From the NCBI RefSeq assembly GCF_901709675.1, contig NC_051090.1:9872842-9936841 (forward strand): a stretch of 64,000 bases of DNA, given 5' to 3'. The notes beneath the pieces were generated by a model. The model ran no database searches. It was not told where the DNA came from and saw only the letters and a program-made list of their open reading frames with translations. Origin of the DNA: Syngnathus acus. Its lineage: Eukaryota; Chordata; Actinopteri; Syngnathiformes; Syngnathidae. The stretch's first letter is position 1; each line of letters begins with the position of its first letter. This document shows positions 15,901 through 28,600 of this stretch, one piece after another. A program made the position numbers and the translations under genes.

Positions 15901-18900
15901 CTCATCCTCTTCGTCGTCCGTTCTCGCCCGGCCGCCGTCTCGGGGGAGACTGCGCGTCCGCAGCTGAGCGACAAACACGTCGTCGGGGCCGCCCTCCCGA
16001 AGAGCGGCGATGTCGCCCGCCGACTGAGAGAGGCACAGCGCCGTCCCCTGGTGGCCACGCAGGGCACGGATTCTCCTGCTGGAAGGCGCCCCCGAGATCA
16101 GGAACTCCTCGGTCTGGCAACCCGAGTCTCTGGTGAGCAGGTGGCTGGCCAGCTCCTCGTTGTCCAAGCTGGCGTGGACGATCACGCTGCGTTCGCGGGA
16201 GCCAGGTGAGTCGTCCGAGTCTGAGATGGAAATGAAAAACTCGGTAAATTGAGTTAAAATAAATGCTAACAAATTGAATGAAATAACAAGAAATAAATAA
16301 TGAATAAATTCACTCTCAGTGAGCTAGCTTACCTGCCGCAAAGTCCTGCAGCTGCCTGGGGACGCCGGCCACCGTCCTGCGCCTCCTCAGCTTCTTCCTG
16401 CGCTGCAGCAGCGACTGCGAGTGCACCAGCGAGCAGCGCACACTGGCGTCTCTGTCGAAGCCTACGCCTGCAAAACCAGAAAGGGGAGGCGGGGGGATTG
16501 CATAGGGTGGGGGTGGGTGAGAAGGAGACGTGTGAGGGGACCTTGTTGAGGGGGCTACACTCCCACGCTGTCATTTGCGACTAAACTTAAATAAATGTGG
16601 AGTGTGCGGCGCCAATATGGCGCTTTGCTTGCGCCTTCCTGGCAGGATCAACACAAACATGTAAACAATACATTTTAATAGAACATTCCAATTTCGTCTT
16701 AATGACCACAAGCAGTGTAGAAAATGCATAATTGTTTTGAAAAAAATGCAAGCATGGATATGAAATTTTAAAAAAAGAACAAGACATTTAAAACAAACAA
16801 AAAATAAATTGGAAATATATGAAGGTAATTCTTAAAAACTAAAAAAGGAAAATAGTTTTCAAATCATATTACAAATATCAATAAGAGTAAAATGTTAAAA
16901 ATATAAAAAATATTTAAATGCCATCAATATTAAATATCAGATTACTGAATTATCATAATTAGACCATTTAAAAAAAACATTCACAAAAGCAACTAAAAAT
17001 GGACTAAAAACGAATGCATAAAGTTATGCAATTGAAAAAAGAGCAACAAGAAATTAGGACAAAAAATACGTGTATTTTTTTCTCAAATTCATGTGAATCA
17101 TAGCAGGAAAAAAATGGTGCAAATGATAAACAAGCATTTGCCCATTCGTCGTGCTTAATTCCAAATGACCCAACTTCATTATTTAGTTGTTTCGCTGCCT
17201 TCCACTTTGGTCACGATGCCGATCATGTGATTAAGCGCCACGGCAAGCCCCCCCCCCACTTACACCCCACTATGCTTACTATGTGCATTCTTTCAGGCTG
17301 GAGCAAGTGGGAGTCAATAACTTGGATGCAACTAATCGGCATTGGTGTCACGCCACCACGCCGCTTTGTGGTGCCACAAAGCGCTGCCCCGAGTACTCCG
17401 GAGCTCGCACAAAAGCGCCGACTGAGCGTCACTTCATCCGCTGCTACCGCAGTTAATTGTGCAAGTGTTTTTGGGGGAGGGCGGGTGGAAGAGCCCTTTA
17501 CAGACGACGTATTGTGTGGCCATGCAGTCCGCGTGGCGCAATTATTATATTTAACTGCGGAATTTGCAGCGCTGGTAAGCAGACGCATGCATAACTTTCT
17601 TGAAGTGGTTGACTTTCTGGGGTCTTAAAAAACATCAGGGGCTAATTTTTATTTTTCAACGTTTTTTGGGCCTTGTTTATGACGCATCGAGTATTGCCGA
17701 GACTGCCGATACCAGCTACCGATACTTAGACAGAGAAAGTTTGTAATTGAGGAGGCAAAACAGACGCCCAGGGGGGGAATGTTAAAATAAAAAAAAGCAT
17801 AAAAGGAATGCAGGAGCATATTCACCGGTGACGTTGATGGGGATGACAGAGGAGGCGACCACCTGCGAGTGGCATTTCATCCTCTCCTCGGGAGTAGGCA
17901 GCGGCAGCGCTCGCGACCAATTGGTCTGCTTGTCCAAGGTGCTCGGCGTGTTGGGGACGGGGAGCAGCTTGGAACGCTGACCGGGCGACGCCAAAGACGC
18001 CGAGTCGGGCTCAGAGGAGGCCTGCCAACAGAGACGCTTGTCACTTTCCTGATTTGTTGCCATCAGTGAATTAAATAAAATGGTGGCAACTGCGAGCATG
18101 CAAATGCAAAGTATCAGAATCATGAGCAGGACAGCGGAAGCTCAAAACTCCATCGCACGAGTCAAAAGCGTGAAAAGGAGAGCTCCCATATTTGCAGGAA
18201 GTTGAACACACGCGAGTAAGATGTCCTTGTTGACACTAACAACGTGCCGCAAGCCCTCATTTGTCATGGCAACATGCAGCTGTGGGATGTCTCGCCACCA
18301 TCTGCAGCCCCCCCCCCACACACACACGCACACACGCGCACACAACTCAGCTCAATGCAAAATGTCAAAAGGCTACTCCTGAAACGTTTCTCACTTCAAC
18401 GCTGTGATTAGAAAATATTAAAAGAATATTAAAACAATACAGAAATGTTGGAAGAAAACTGGAAAAAAATGTTAGCAAAATGATTAGTAGATAATACTTA
18501 ACTTTGGGGAAAAATACAGAAAGAAACAAAATCAGTAGATATTAACTAAAAATATTTGAAAAATAAATTGATTAAATAAAAATACACAAATTTAGAAAAA
18601 AAAAGACAGTATTGGACTCAAATACTATGAAAAGTACAAATATAGGAAAACAAAACTCTAAAAATACACAAATTTAGAAAAAAAAGACAGTATTGGACTC
18701 AAATACTATGAAAAGTACAAATATAGGAAGTAAAAACTCTTAAGTAAAAAAGTACAACAAAAATACATAAATAGGAAATACACTCTTATTAGGGAGAGGA
18801 AAATACTGAAAATATTTTGGAAAAATACTAGACAAAATATTAGATTCAAACACAAAACCATTAAGAAAAGTGGACTGGCGTGCAAAAATTGTAACAATCT

Positions 18901-19635
18901 CATAATATCAGAAGGAAATATGAAGATGTCGGCCACGCTGTGCCCATCTGGCACCTTCACAGTTCAGCCAATCCAAAGCCTTTTTTTCTCACATTACCTG
19001 GAGACGTCCGGTCACGACCGGGTGCTTCGCGCTTGTCGCCACCCCCGCCGCCCCAGCACTACCCCCCGCACTTCAACGCCAGCGCTGCCTCTTTTGTGCT
19101 TGCCGGCAACACCCGCGCACAAAGGACAAAACCCCCACACTCAACAAAAGATCTCCTTGGAAACTTCTCCCGACTGGAAACAAGTCAGACAGGGAGCAAC
19201 TGCGGTCGATTGGAGGAGGAGGAAGAGCAGCCACAGCAGAGAGGACAGGAAGTGGGCGGCATGCCTTCGTGTGCCACTAAAGTGCTGAACTTCCAGCAGT
19301 AGTCTCCTCAAGACATCCAGGCAAACGTGTGCCACCATACCAAATGATATTTTTTGCATGATTTGTATTTATTTTTGTAATATTTTTATCCACTTTGTCT
19401 CAGATTTGTCATGTTTTTTAGTTGACAATTTTTTGTCTGGATTTTTTCTACCATTTTATCCAAGTTTGTGTCCGTGTCAGATTGATTAAATATGATTTGC
19501 TTTTGAGTTAATTTAGTTTTGAATGAATTAGTTAAGTTTTTGTCATTTTGTCTAAGTCTACATTATGTCCATTCAGATTTCTTCAATCTCTCCTGTTTTC
19601 TTATCTCTGTTATTTCAGTGCGGTGCAATATATAT

Positions 19636-19671
<36 letters not shown>

Positions 19672-22600
19672 GTATATATATTAATAATAATTCCCCAACA
19701 TTTTGAAAGGGTTCATATTGAGAATGGGTTAGGGTTAGGGTTAGAATGATGATGTTGAGGAAATGTTAAAGAAGAAAGTGAGAGGACAGTGAGGAAAGTG
19801 GGCTGGGCTGGGGGTGTTCTGTGTTACCTTTCTGTTCCAGGGGGAGAAGTGGCAACATTCAGTGGGGGAAGGCGGACGGGAGCTGGGGTACTGAATTCAA
19901 CCAACAAAAAAAGGGACAAACAAACAAACAAAGAACAAAATGAAGACAATGAACATGTATGACAACACACACATAAAAAGGAAGAGGTTTTGTTTTTGTT
20001 TTTTTTTATAAAAAAAAAAAGAAGTGTTTTGAGTTGCAAATCAAACTTGTAAGTCAAAGCACCTATGAATTGGTAACAGTGCAGTTTTTCTACAGCCAGC
20101 AGAGGGCGTACTAACACAGCTAAAAAAACAATAATTGAAAGAGGGGAAGGGCGGTGGACACACAAATTGTGACCACAGAGCCCACAGGGCTTGTGGTGCG
20201 TGTTTTGGTTGTTGTCTCACCGCCGTCAAGCACACCCCCTTTCTGGCTTTCCTGGCGGCGGCGGGCGTGGATGGGTACATTGGCATTGGCGGTAGGGCCG
20301 AGATAGAGATGGTCACTCGGCGCTCCCTGCTGGACGAGCGCCGCCTCCGACCGTCTGCAAGCGAGCATGAGTCAAAATATGAAATAAAAATAGAAAAAAA
20401 TTAGGAATACGTTTTGAAAATATAAGACTAAAAAACAAAAATTCAGAGAAAAAAATTAAACATATCTGGCAGAGTACTACAATATAATAAAACAAATAAA
20501 AAAATAGAAATTGGAAAACAAAAACAATTAAAAGCCAAAAAATTAGAAAAACAATGTTTGAAAAGCAGAAAAGATTACGTGCTAGCTGTTGGAGTATTAG
20601 AAAAGTACCTGTATGCAGGTGCCAGAGGTTGGCATCCTTGTGCATCTCTTGCAGGCATGGCGGACGGGTGGCCGGGCGTAAGAGGTTCCTCTGCTTGTGC
20701 CAGGGAGCCCGGAAGTGCCACGTCAGCTTGCTCTCCACGTCCAGGTCCGACACAGCTGCAATCAGACAAACAAACAAAGTCTGAGCGGGACACTTGCACT
20801 GAGGCTCGTCACATGACCGCTCACGTGACAAGCCTTCTGCTGCCTGCGTTGTTGTTGTTGTTGTCCCGGAGCAGGGTGGCCGCCCTGCTGGGATTTGACT
20901 TTTTGACCTCGCCCAGGACCGCGTGTGCGTGGTTTTCACAACAGGCAGAAGAGCGCCTGTGCTCTTAACTTCCACTTTGACTGAAAACACAACATGGAGC
21001 TAAAAGCGTGACATCGTGAAAGGTTTCGAGCAGCTTTTATGCTCAGCTGCTCTCCCCAAATGGAGGAGGCAGCTAAAAAAACACACCCAATCATCTGGTT
21101 GACCTCTAGACCGCTTTCTCCAACAAGCACAGCTGAGTGGTCTGCGGCATTGGAACAAATGTCGGCCTCCTCCCATGAGAAGACAAATATCCGTGTAACA
21201 TCTATTTTCTAGAGCGCTTAACACCTGACCGGTCAGCAGCCAATCGCATACAGTCAAAGTGTGTCAAACTCAAGGCCTGAGGGCCCGACCTGACCTGTCA
21301 TATCATTTTTGTGGCCCACTTAAGCAAGGAAACTGTTTACTTCATATTTCATTCAGACAAAAGTAGTGCTTTGTTGCCATCATTTGGCATCTTGATGCAC
21401 TGTGACACCATCACCCAATCATGGCTCCTCCTCCTCATTTGCATGGCAGTCAGAAGGATAACGTGGTGAGACCTTCAGGCCAGAAGGAGGAGGAGGAGGC
21501 GGGATGCAAGCCTGCGCCTCAGCCTTGTAATTTGCTCTGCCGGGAGCCAGGCCAAACCTCCCGACACCGTCACACACCGACAATTTTTGCCTGGTGGCCT
21601 GGGAAAAAAACAAGCCCCGTTCAGCGTAAACACACTTGCACACAACACAATGGAAAAAATAAAATAAAAATCATGACAGAGTTGCGCAATGCAATTATGC
21701 CAAAATTGAAGTCTGTCTTTGGACTCCAGCGCATCTTGTCGCGTCGATGCCCCCCCCCCCATCCACACTTACTGCAGTTACAGTGATATAACGACTTAAT
21801 TATCCACATTCACATTTCGGATGACGCTCGACATTGAAGATGACGACGGCGCATGACTCACCTGAATTGAGCCGAGGTGCTGACGGATTAAGTATTTAAG
21901 ATATTCATCGCGATTTCAATCTTTTTTTTTCACCCGGAGTGCAGCAGTGAAAGTCTTTGGGAGGTCTGATTAGTGAAACACAAAGAGTGGCAGAGTCTGG
22001 CGGAACAATAACAATAATACCCCGCCGAGCCGCTAATCCGCTCTGAGCCCACAGCCGCCGACCCGATGATGACGACCCGGTCAAGACACCCATCTATACT
22101 GTACATCGTGCCACAACACTTTCAACAAATCTCTTCCATTGTTGACTGTTTCACACAATCTCTTAGACAACATCCCTAGAAAATCACAATGCCCCATCGT
22201 TGAGCTATTATTGAAACAGGTCCTCGGGCTACTCATGTGGTTTTTGGGTCTTCCACGTTGGTGACCCCCCGGCCTTAGACGCTGTGATGTCACGCGGATT
22301 GCCGATTTTTGTGGTAAGGATGCATAAAAGAGGGCGTGTACCACCCCCCCCCCAACCATCTGTGGAGTATACGGCTTTGTGCAGATATTTATGAGCCCGT
22401 CGGGCGGGTTAAGTCATGCTAATGGTTTCATGCAGCTTTAGGAGCTGATTGGTGGTCGTAACGGACCACAAGGCCCCTTGCCAAGTCAGCAGCGAACACG
22501 ACTCCAGGCTAATGAAATCTGGTACTGCAGTGGGACAATATATGAGCCCTGAGGCACTCCGTTTACAAGACTTACTCGTTTCCTGTCGGACGCTTGGGCA

Positions 22601-25600
22601 ATATGCGGCGGGAGAGCCATTAACAGCCAAACTGAGTTAGCTCCTCATCATACTGTATCATCAACTCAGTGAGTGTGTGTTTGCGTGTGTGTGTATGTCA
22701 TATAATGTGGGTGGAGCTTGCCATTTAAGTTAGATGGTGATTGGCCCACCCATTGTTGCTTGTATAAAACTTTTTGTGACTGCTACATTTCGTCACCCAG
22801 ATTCATTCTGTTACTACTGCACGTGGGAGGAGATTAATTAGACACACACACACACAAACACACACACGCACACGCTTGACTATTGTGTAATAATCGAATC
22901 CACCACAACCCAAATATGTTTCCACTTGTTGCGGCCCGAGCCTTCTTGTTTGTGAGTGAAAGCGAAAGCCGCATGAATGTTTTAGAACACTATTAAACAC
23001 ACACAATCCCACTTGCACACACTCGAGGAAAGGAATGTGCACTTGACAAAGGAAATGTTTCCAAACGTGTCACACAGATTGGAACAGTCATTTGACGTCT
23101 CCATGTAGCGCTTACCATAACCTCCCAAATAAAAGTGACCAGTTGCAGAGAAAGTGAGCGGCTAGCTTGAGGTTTTCACCACGGAAAGTCACCGCAGGGG
23201 CAGCGCGGTGTTGTAATATGAAGCAGCTGGCGAAACAGGCGTGACACCATTTTTCTGGAGCGTCACGAGGTGTTCCCAAAGCAAACATGCCAAACAAAAA
23301 TGACAATTATTCATAACGTGAACTAATCCAATTCACAATGGCGGTTACGTTTCCTGATTTGTTCATTTAGTGGCTAACCATGAGAATAGTGAATGCGATT
23401 CTTTGGCGCTCGGCCAACAATCAATCAGTTGCTTGACTCCTGCACTTGACAGGCAAGTGATTAAGTAGCTCGTGTTGAGCTGGTCAGGAAGCAAAGCGCT
23501 GCTTGATTACAGCTTTGCAATGGCGTCAGACCCCCCCCTGCCCCCTTTCCCAGTTCCCAGCATCGCATTTTAGATGGAGGTCAGGACGCCCACCTCCTCG
23601 GCCACATCAAAGCTGCAGGTGAAGGCAGGGTGAGGCCATTTAAGTAGGTGGGGTGCAATAAACAGGCGCTTCATCTGCTGCAATAGAGCCCACGCAAGCC
23701 GTGTTTGCAGACATGGTAGAAGAAGGAAAAAAAAAAAAATGCTGCCCCTGACTCAAGAGAAGCTCATTCATCAGGGCCCCTGGAATTGGTGCGAGGTCGC
23801 CAGTCGGGCCTGGCAAAGGGAACCCAACAAAAACATTTGACCTCCCGAGTCAACAAGGTGGCTCAGGTGGACGGAGGCAGAAGGCCGCCTTGTATAAACG
23901 TCTGCCTCTGCTTTTTGCCAGCCGGGCCAGCAGACGGAGCGTGAAAGCCAGAGGAAGAAATACAGACGGCGAGCGAGCGAGAGAGGGAGGGAGGGATGAC
24001 GCTGTTGCGGTTCGCAGAGACACAATAACGGGCAAACTCGAGAGGCGGAGCAGCTATAAATGAAACACACCGCGGTCGGGCCCGGGGCACGGCCGCTGAC
24101 CCGCTTGTGGGAAAGTCTTCTTCGGCTGCAAAATATCCCACGGCAGGATGGGAACAAGTCTTGACAACAAGGTGAATCTTTTGGGGTCAGATAGGCTTCC
24201 CAAAGTTTTTTTTTCCATTTGAGTTTTTCGTGGCTCTCTGACAAGACGCCGTTTGGGAGTGCTCGCTTATCGCAACATCCATTAAAGCTTATCTGCGGCG
24301 AGGCCGGAGGCCCAAATCGTCACCCTTTGCTAATCTCTGACACGTTCTGGACTGTTTCTGCCTCAGTCCCTGAGGAGCTAACTCAGGAAAACGTAACGAG
24401 TCGGCCTGCGGGGCCGCGTGTGGTCCGAGTACAGCGCGCGCGGTCAGAGCAAAGCGCTCGCTCCTCCCGCCCCTGACGACTTCCTCAAGTCTGGAATGTC
24501 GGCATAATGATGGGTGCCGCTGCCATGCCAGCGCAAGAAATGTGGTGCCACCCGCGACTACCAAATGCGTGCTTACAGACGGCGAATGTAAAAATAAAAA
24601 GATCAGCTTTAAATATTCTCTTTTCGAAAATCAGGCAAGAAGAGAGTTTTGACAAATGAAGGAAATGTGGCTCCCGTGTTAAAAGGACAGAGAAAAAACA
24701 AACGGCAAAGACGGATAGTACCACAAATCAACGTTAAAGTCAACGGGAGTGGCTTAAGAAAACAGCACGACACTGACAAACGTGGCATTTCACATATGTT
24801 AGCATAAAGCTAAAAAAAATAAATAGCTTGAAGCACGCACGCTTGGCTTCTAATTTGGAGAACTGAGAATCACAAAATACTTAATGTGTTTTAACAGTTT
24901 TAAATGTATGGCGACGCCCACCATAGCAACACTCCCCCGATTGGAGCAGATGTCCCCTTCTCACCAGGATAGTCCCACAGTGGCCAACTTTTCCCAAATA
25001 AATCACAACGCCAACACATTTCTGCGAGATAATAAACGGACGGCCCTGAGCTGTTATGGTCCGCTCTGGAGCCTCTCGAGTGGAAACGCTTCCATATATT
25101 TCCCGTCTGAACACGCACATGCTAAACAATGGCTCTGTTTTTAGGGAGACGCTGTCATAACAAACTAATCGCCCTGCTCGGCTCGGAGCACCTGTGGGAG
25201 TTTCACACCATTTTGTCTATCATCGGTGCGCTTTGTGACCATATATGGACATCCCTCCTGGCTCTCCCACTGGGGACACGCCCCCCGTGCCTTCAGGCAT
25301 AGGGGGGGAAAAAGAAAAGCCTTGGGGGGGCTTTAAACGAGGGGGCATCTGCTCAAGGCTGAGGGATCACCAAAAGGAATTTCTTTATTAGTCTCTCAGC
25401 ATCAAACATAAAACAGCAAGAACATCCCACCTTTGGCCCCTTTCATGCAGAGGTTTTGGCAAAATGGACAGTCATTGGCTTGTGCCTTTCACACAAATCA
25501 CAGCCGAGTAACAAAACTGTCGCATCAGACATGAAACAGAAGAGGTCTTTATTCATATGGGACTTTCACACAGAGCACAGCAAAATATGTTTCAGACAGC

Positions 25601-28600
25601 AGCACAGCATATTTCCTGTCACCAGCCAGCTGCTAAGTGTCTTAAATGTGGAAATTTACAGGTCGACCCCCATTTTGTCATTGACAGGCAGCGTGAAAGT
25701 GTTGAGCAAAAATTGACAACCAAGGATGGAGCATTTGTCAAACAGCAAAACGACACAAGATATTTTCATGTGTGAAATCGTCCAAGTCGGTAACTTTCAC
25801 ACAACAGCCACAGTGGGAAATATCCTGGAAAAGCTTGAAATGTTCTCTCCGTGGATTTCTCTCTGCTCGACTTTGAACTTGTAAAGAAGCCTTCAACAAG
25901 ATGAAGTTACAAGGCAAACAAGGAGCCTTATGTTAATCAATTAGGACATTTGACCCCCTCCCAAGCCCCCCTTCCCCCCCTCTACTCTCAAGTTTCACGC
26001 ACCGCTGCAACTTCCAAGAAGAAAATACCTCAGCGGGGAGGTGGACACGCTCGGCCGAGAGCCCGTCGAGTCATCGCTCTCTTTCTCACTGATATGTTGG
26101 CGTTACGTAAGACATTTCACGTGCCGTCAACTTGCCGGGAAATAACACGCCGGTGTCTGATTGGCTGCTGCGGATGAAAGGCAAACTACACAACAAAAAC
26201 ACAGACGTTATTTCAAAAGTCATGATCTGGGTTCAAATGAAAACACATTCGGGAGGAGGGAGGATGTCATTGGACACAAGTGCGTGGTCTACCGGCCAAT
26301 GGCGTCGCACGGCTTTGTGTGAGGGCGGGGGAGAGGGGGAGTGATTTCATTGTCTCTCCCCATTTTCATTGGCCTTCCCCATTTAGGGACATAATTTGTT
26401 AAATAAACAGCCGGGTGGAAGACAACCACTACAAAGTCCGGTCTGGGAATCCCGACCGGAGTTTCCGTGTGCCGGGAAGCTTCTCTCCTCCAACCTAGCA
26501 GGGAGAGTTAACTCAAGACAGGTTGTCAGGAAAGTAGCATCAGTGTGATGGCAATCTGGCTGCGATTACACCCGCAATTTGTTGGTGAATTGATGGCGTT
26601 TATGGGATGCCGACGCCACGGCGTGCGCTTTCACACGGAGACATGGCAACGGCGCGATCGCATCATTAGACGGCGTGACGTGTAAAACAGTTGTGCTTAC
26701 TTTTCAAACAACGGGGGGGCGTGGGGGGGGGCGTGTCTGCGGTTCAGCTTCATGCTTTGATCCTGGTACGGTGAAATGAGAAATTTACCCCAACTACACA
26801 ACAGTGATGTTTAATTCATAGCAGCAAACTTTTGAGATTTAAATAAAGGTTTGAAAATGAAATAAATTGGGGCAAAAGCGAAAACATTGACGGCTTTTGC
26901 CGGGCGGTGTGAAAGGGGCTGAGAGTGTCAAATGTTTTTCTAATGGTAACATTTGCTTGCAACAAAGCACAAGTGAGCGTCACGTGTAAAACTTCACACC
27001 GCCGTCCGTCCTTGCGTGGCAAAATCCCTCCAAAAGTCGGGATGAACAAAATCAAGCCAGCTTTCTGTTCCATCATCAAAGAACAAAGTGTCAGTTGAAG
27101 TGAAGCGGCTCCACCAAAGATTCAGAGGAGGGTTGAAAGGGGGCTTCTGAAAGACCACCAGACTGGCAGCCAGTTATACGCGACCCCCGACCCCTCTGGT
27201 TCAATTGGCTTTTATCAAGTCTTCCTCCAGCCTTCCCTTGAGCTTCAGGAGATGAAACCGGGATCGGAAGCACATGAGGCCCAGTGTCTTTTATCATGGC
27301 AAAAGAATATACGCTAAATATTTCACATTGACCTTTCCACCGTGACATCACACGTACTTCCGAGTGATGGCACCACTCAAAAATAAACCGGTGGGGCGTG
27401 TGGAATGAAAGTGCACATCATAATAATAATGCCGACTCTGGGTCAGCGACATCGGCCGCCCAGATGTCAGCCGGGTGGGCGTGGCTTGCGGCTGAATATT
27501 AACGAGGAGGCCCGACTGCACACATGCTTTTGTCTTCCCCGAACAGCATCGAGAGCGCCCAAGGCAGATTAGGGGCGACGACCCGGATTAAAGGGGTCAG
27601 GTGACGCGCGGCGAGCGGCACATATTCTCGGCAATAACAACAGTCAGGGGCAATATGGATTTAATACACCAAAGATGTCCGGGCATCGGATGACATCACC
27701 AAGTGTGGGGAACAAGCTGACCGTCTGACCTGCTAATGCTCAGGCATTATTACACGACAGGACGCACCCCTCAGCACTCACGATTACAGTAGCTCAGTCT
27801 GCACAAGTGCAACATTGTGTTGTCGTGCTTTGCTGCTTACGTTGTGGCCCGGCTGTCATCGAGCGACACGTTGTGTTTGTGTGCCTCTAAGTGGCACGTT
27901 GCCTCACTGGCATTTGTGAACAATGAGTAATGTTGCTGCAGACATCATCACTTTGTTGACGCGAGGAAATGAGGTGCCGCCGGCTTGTCGTTTACACTTG
28001 TCACTCATTAGCCACGTTGTGTTCGACAAGAAACGCGGCGGCGTCACACCTCGCATTTCCTCCGTTGTGCCAAGTCCAGATGGATCTCGGGGTCACGGGC
28101 GGAATGTTTCAACAGCAAAACCCCCGAGGTCGTTTGGCAAACGGATCCCCTTCTTGACATAGCTCCGATCTTTTGCCGACCTGCGTCGAGGACCGTGACC
28201 AACGTTAGCGAGGTTCTACCAACCACAGAAATGTAAACAAGTGAAACAAAGCTGGAAATGAAGACCAGATTTTAAGCACTTCCTGTTTAACTCTGGGCAG
28301 GGCTGACTTTTCACTGCGTCCTGAGACTGGAGTTCTTTACAAAAAGTTGTTGAAATAAATATGAAGTGTCTTCTACGCAAAAGTGCACAAGTCAGCGACG
28401 GTAAATCCAGCGTGGACTTCAAAGGTGCTCGACTGTCGCACGGATGTTAACATTCCGCCTCCATCGTCATACTTTATACGTCCAGATGCTTGTATATAAT
28501 CTCTTCAAGATGTTACCGGCTAGTATAACATTTTCAAACACGCTTTTATGTTTTTCTCAGGAGGGCGGGGATGCTTTCATTTGGTGGCCACGTGCAAAAG

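Larger units (their letters stand above)
18022..19827 (-). other. nhs intron 4
   Basis: Intron between the 63-bp exon and the PINVTG exon. It contains a CA-rich run near 18318-18345, the 82-bp tandem duplication, a TA microsatellite (19627-19680) and a short (GGGTTA)3 tract at 19726-19743. No extra coding exon is supported. Confidence 0.6.

Noticed and set aside
15494-16209. Long plus-strand ORFs opposite the large nhs exon
   Set aside because: They are shadow frames of GC-rich coding sequence. The minus-strand frame carries the conserved NHS blocks.
20313-20990. A 225-codon minus-strand open frame
   Set aside because: Only the 20609-20755 part is a real nhs exon. The rest is intron read-through rich in Phe and Leu.
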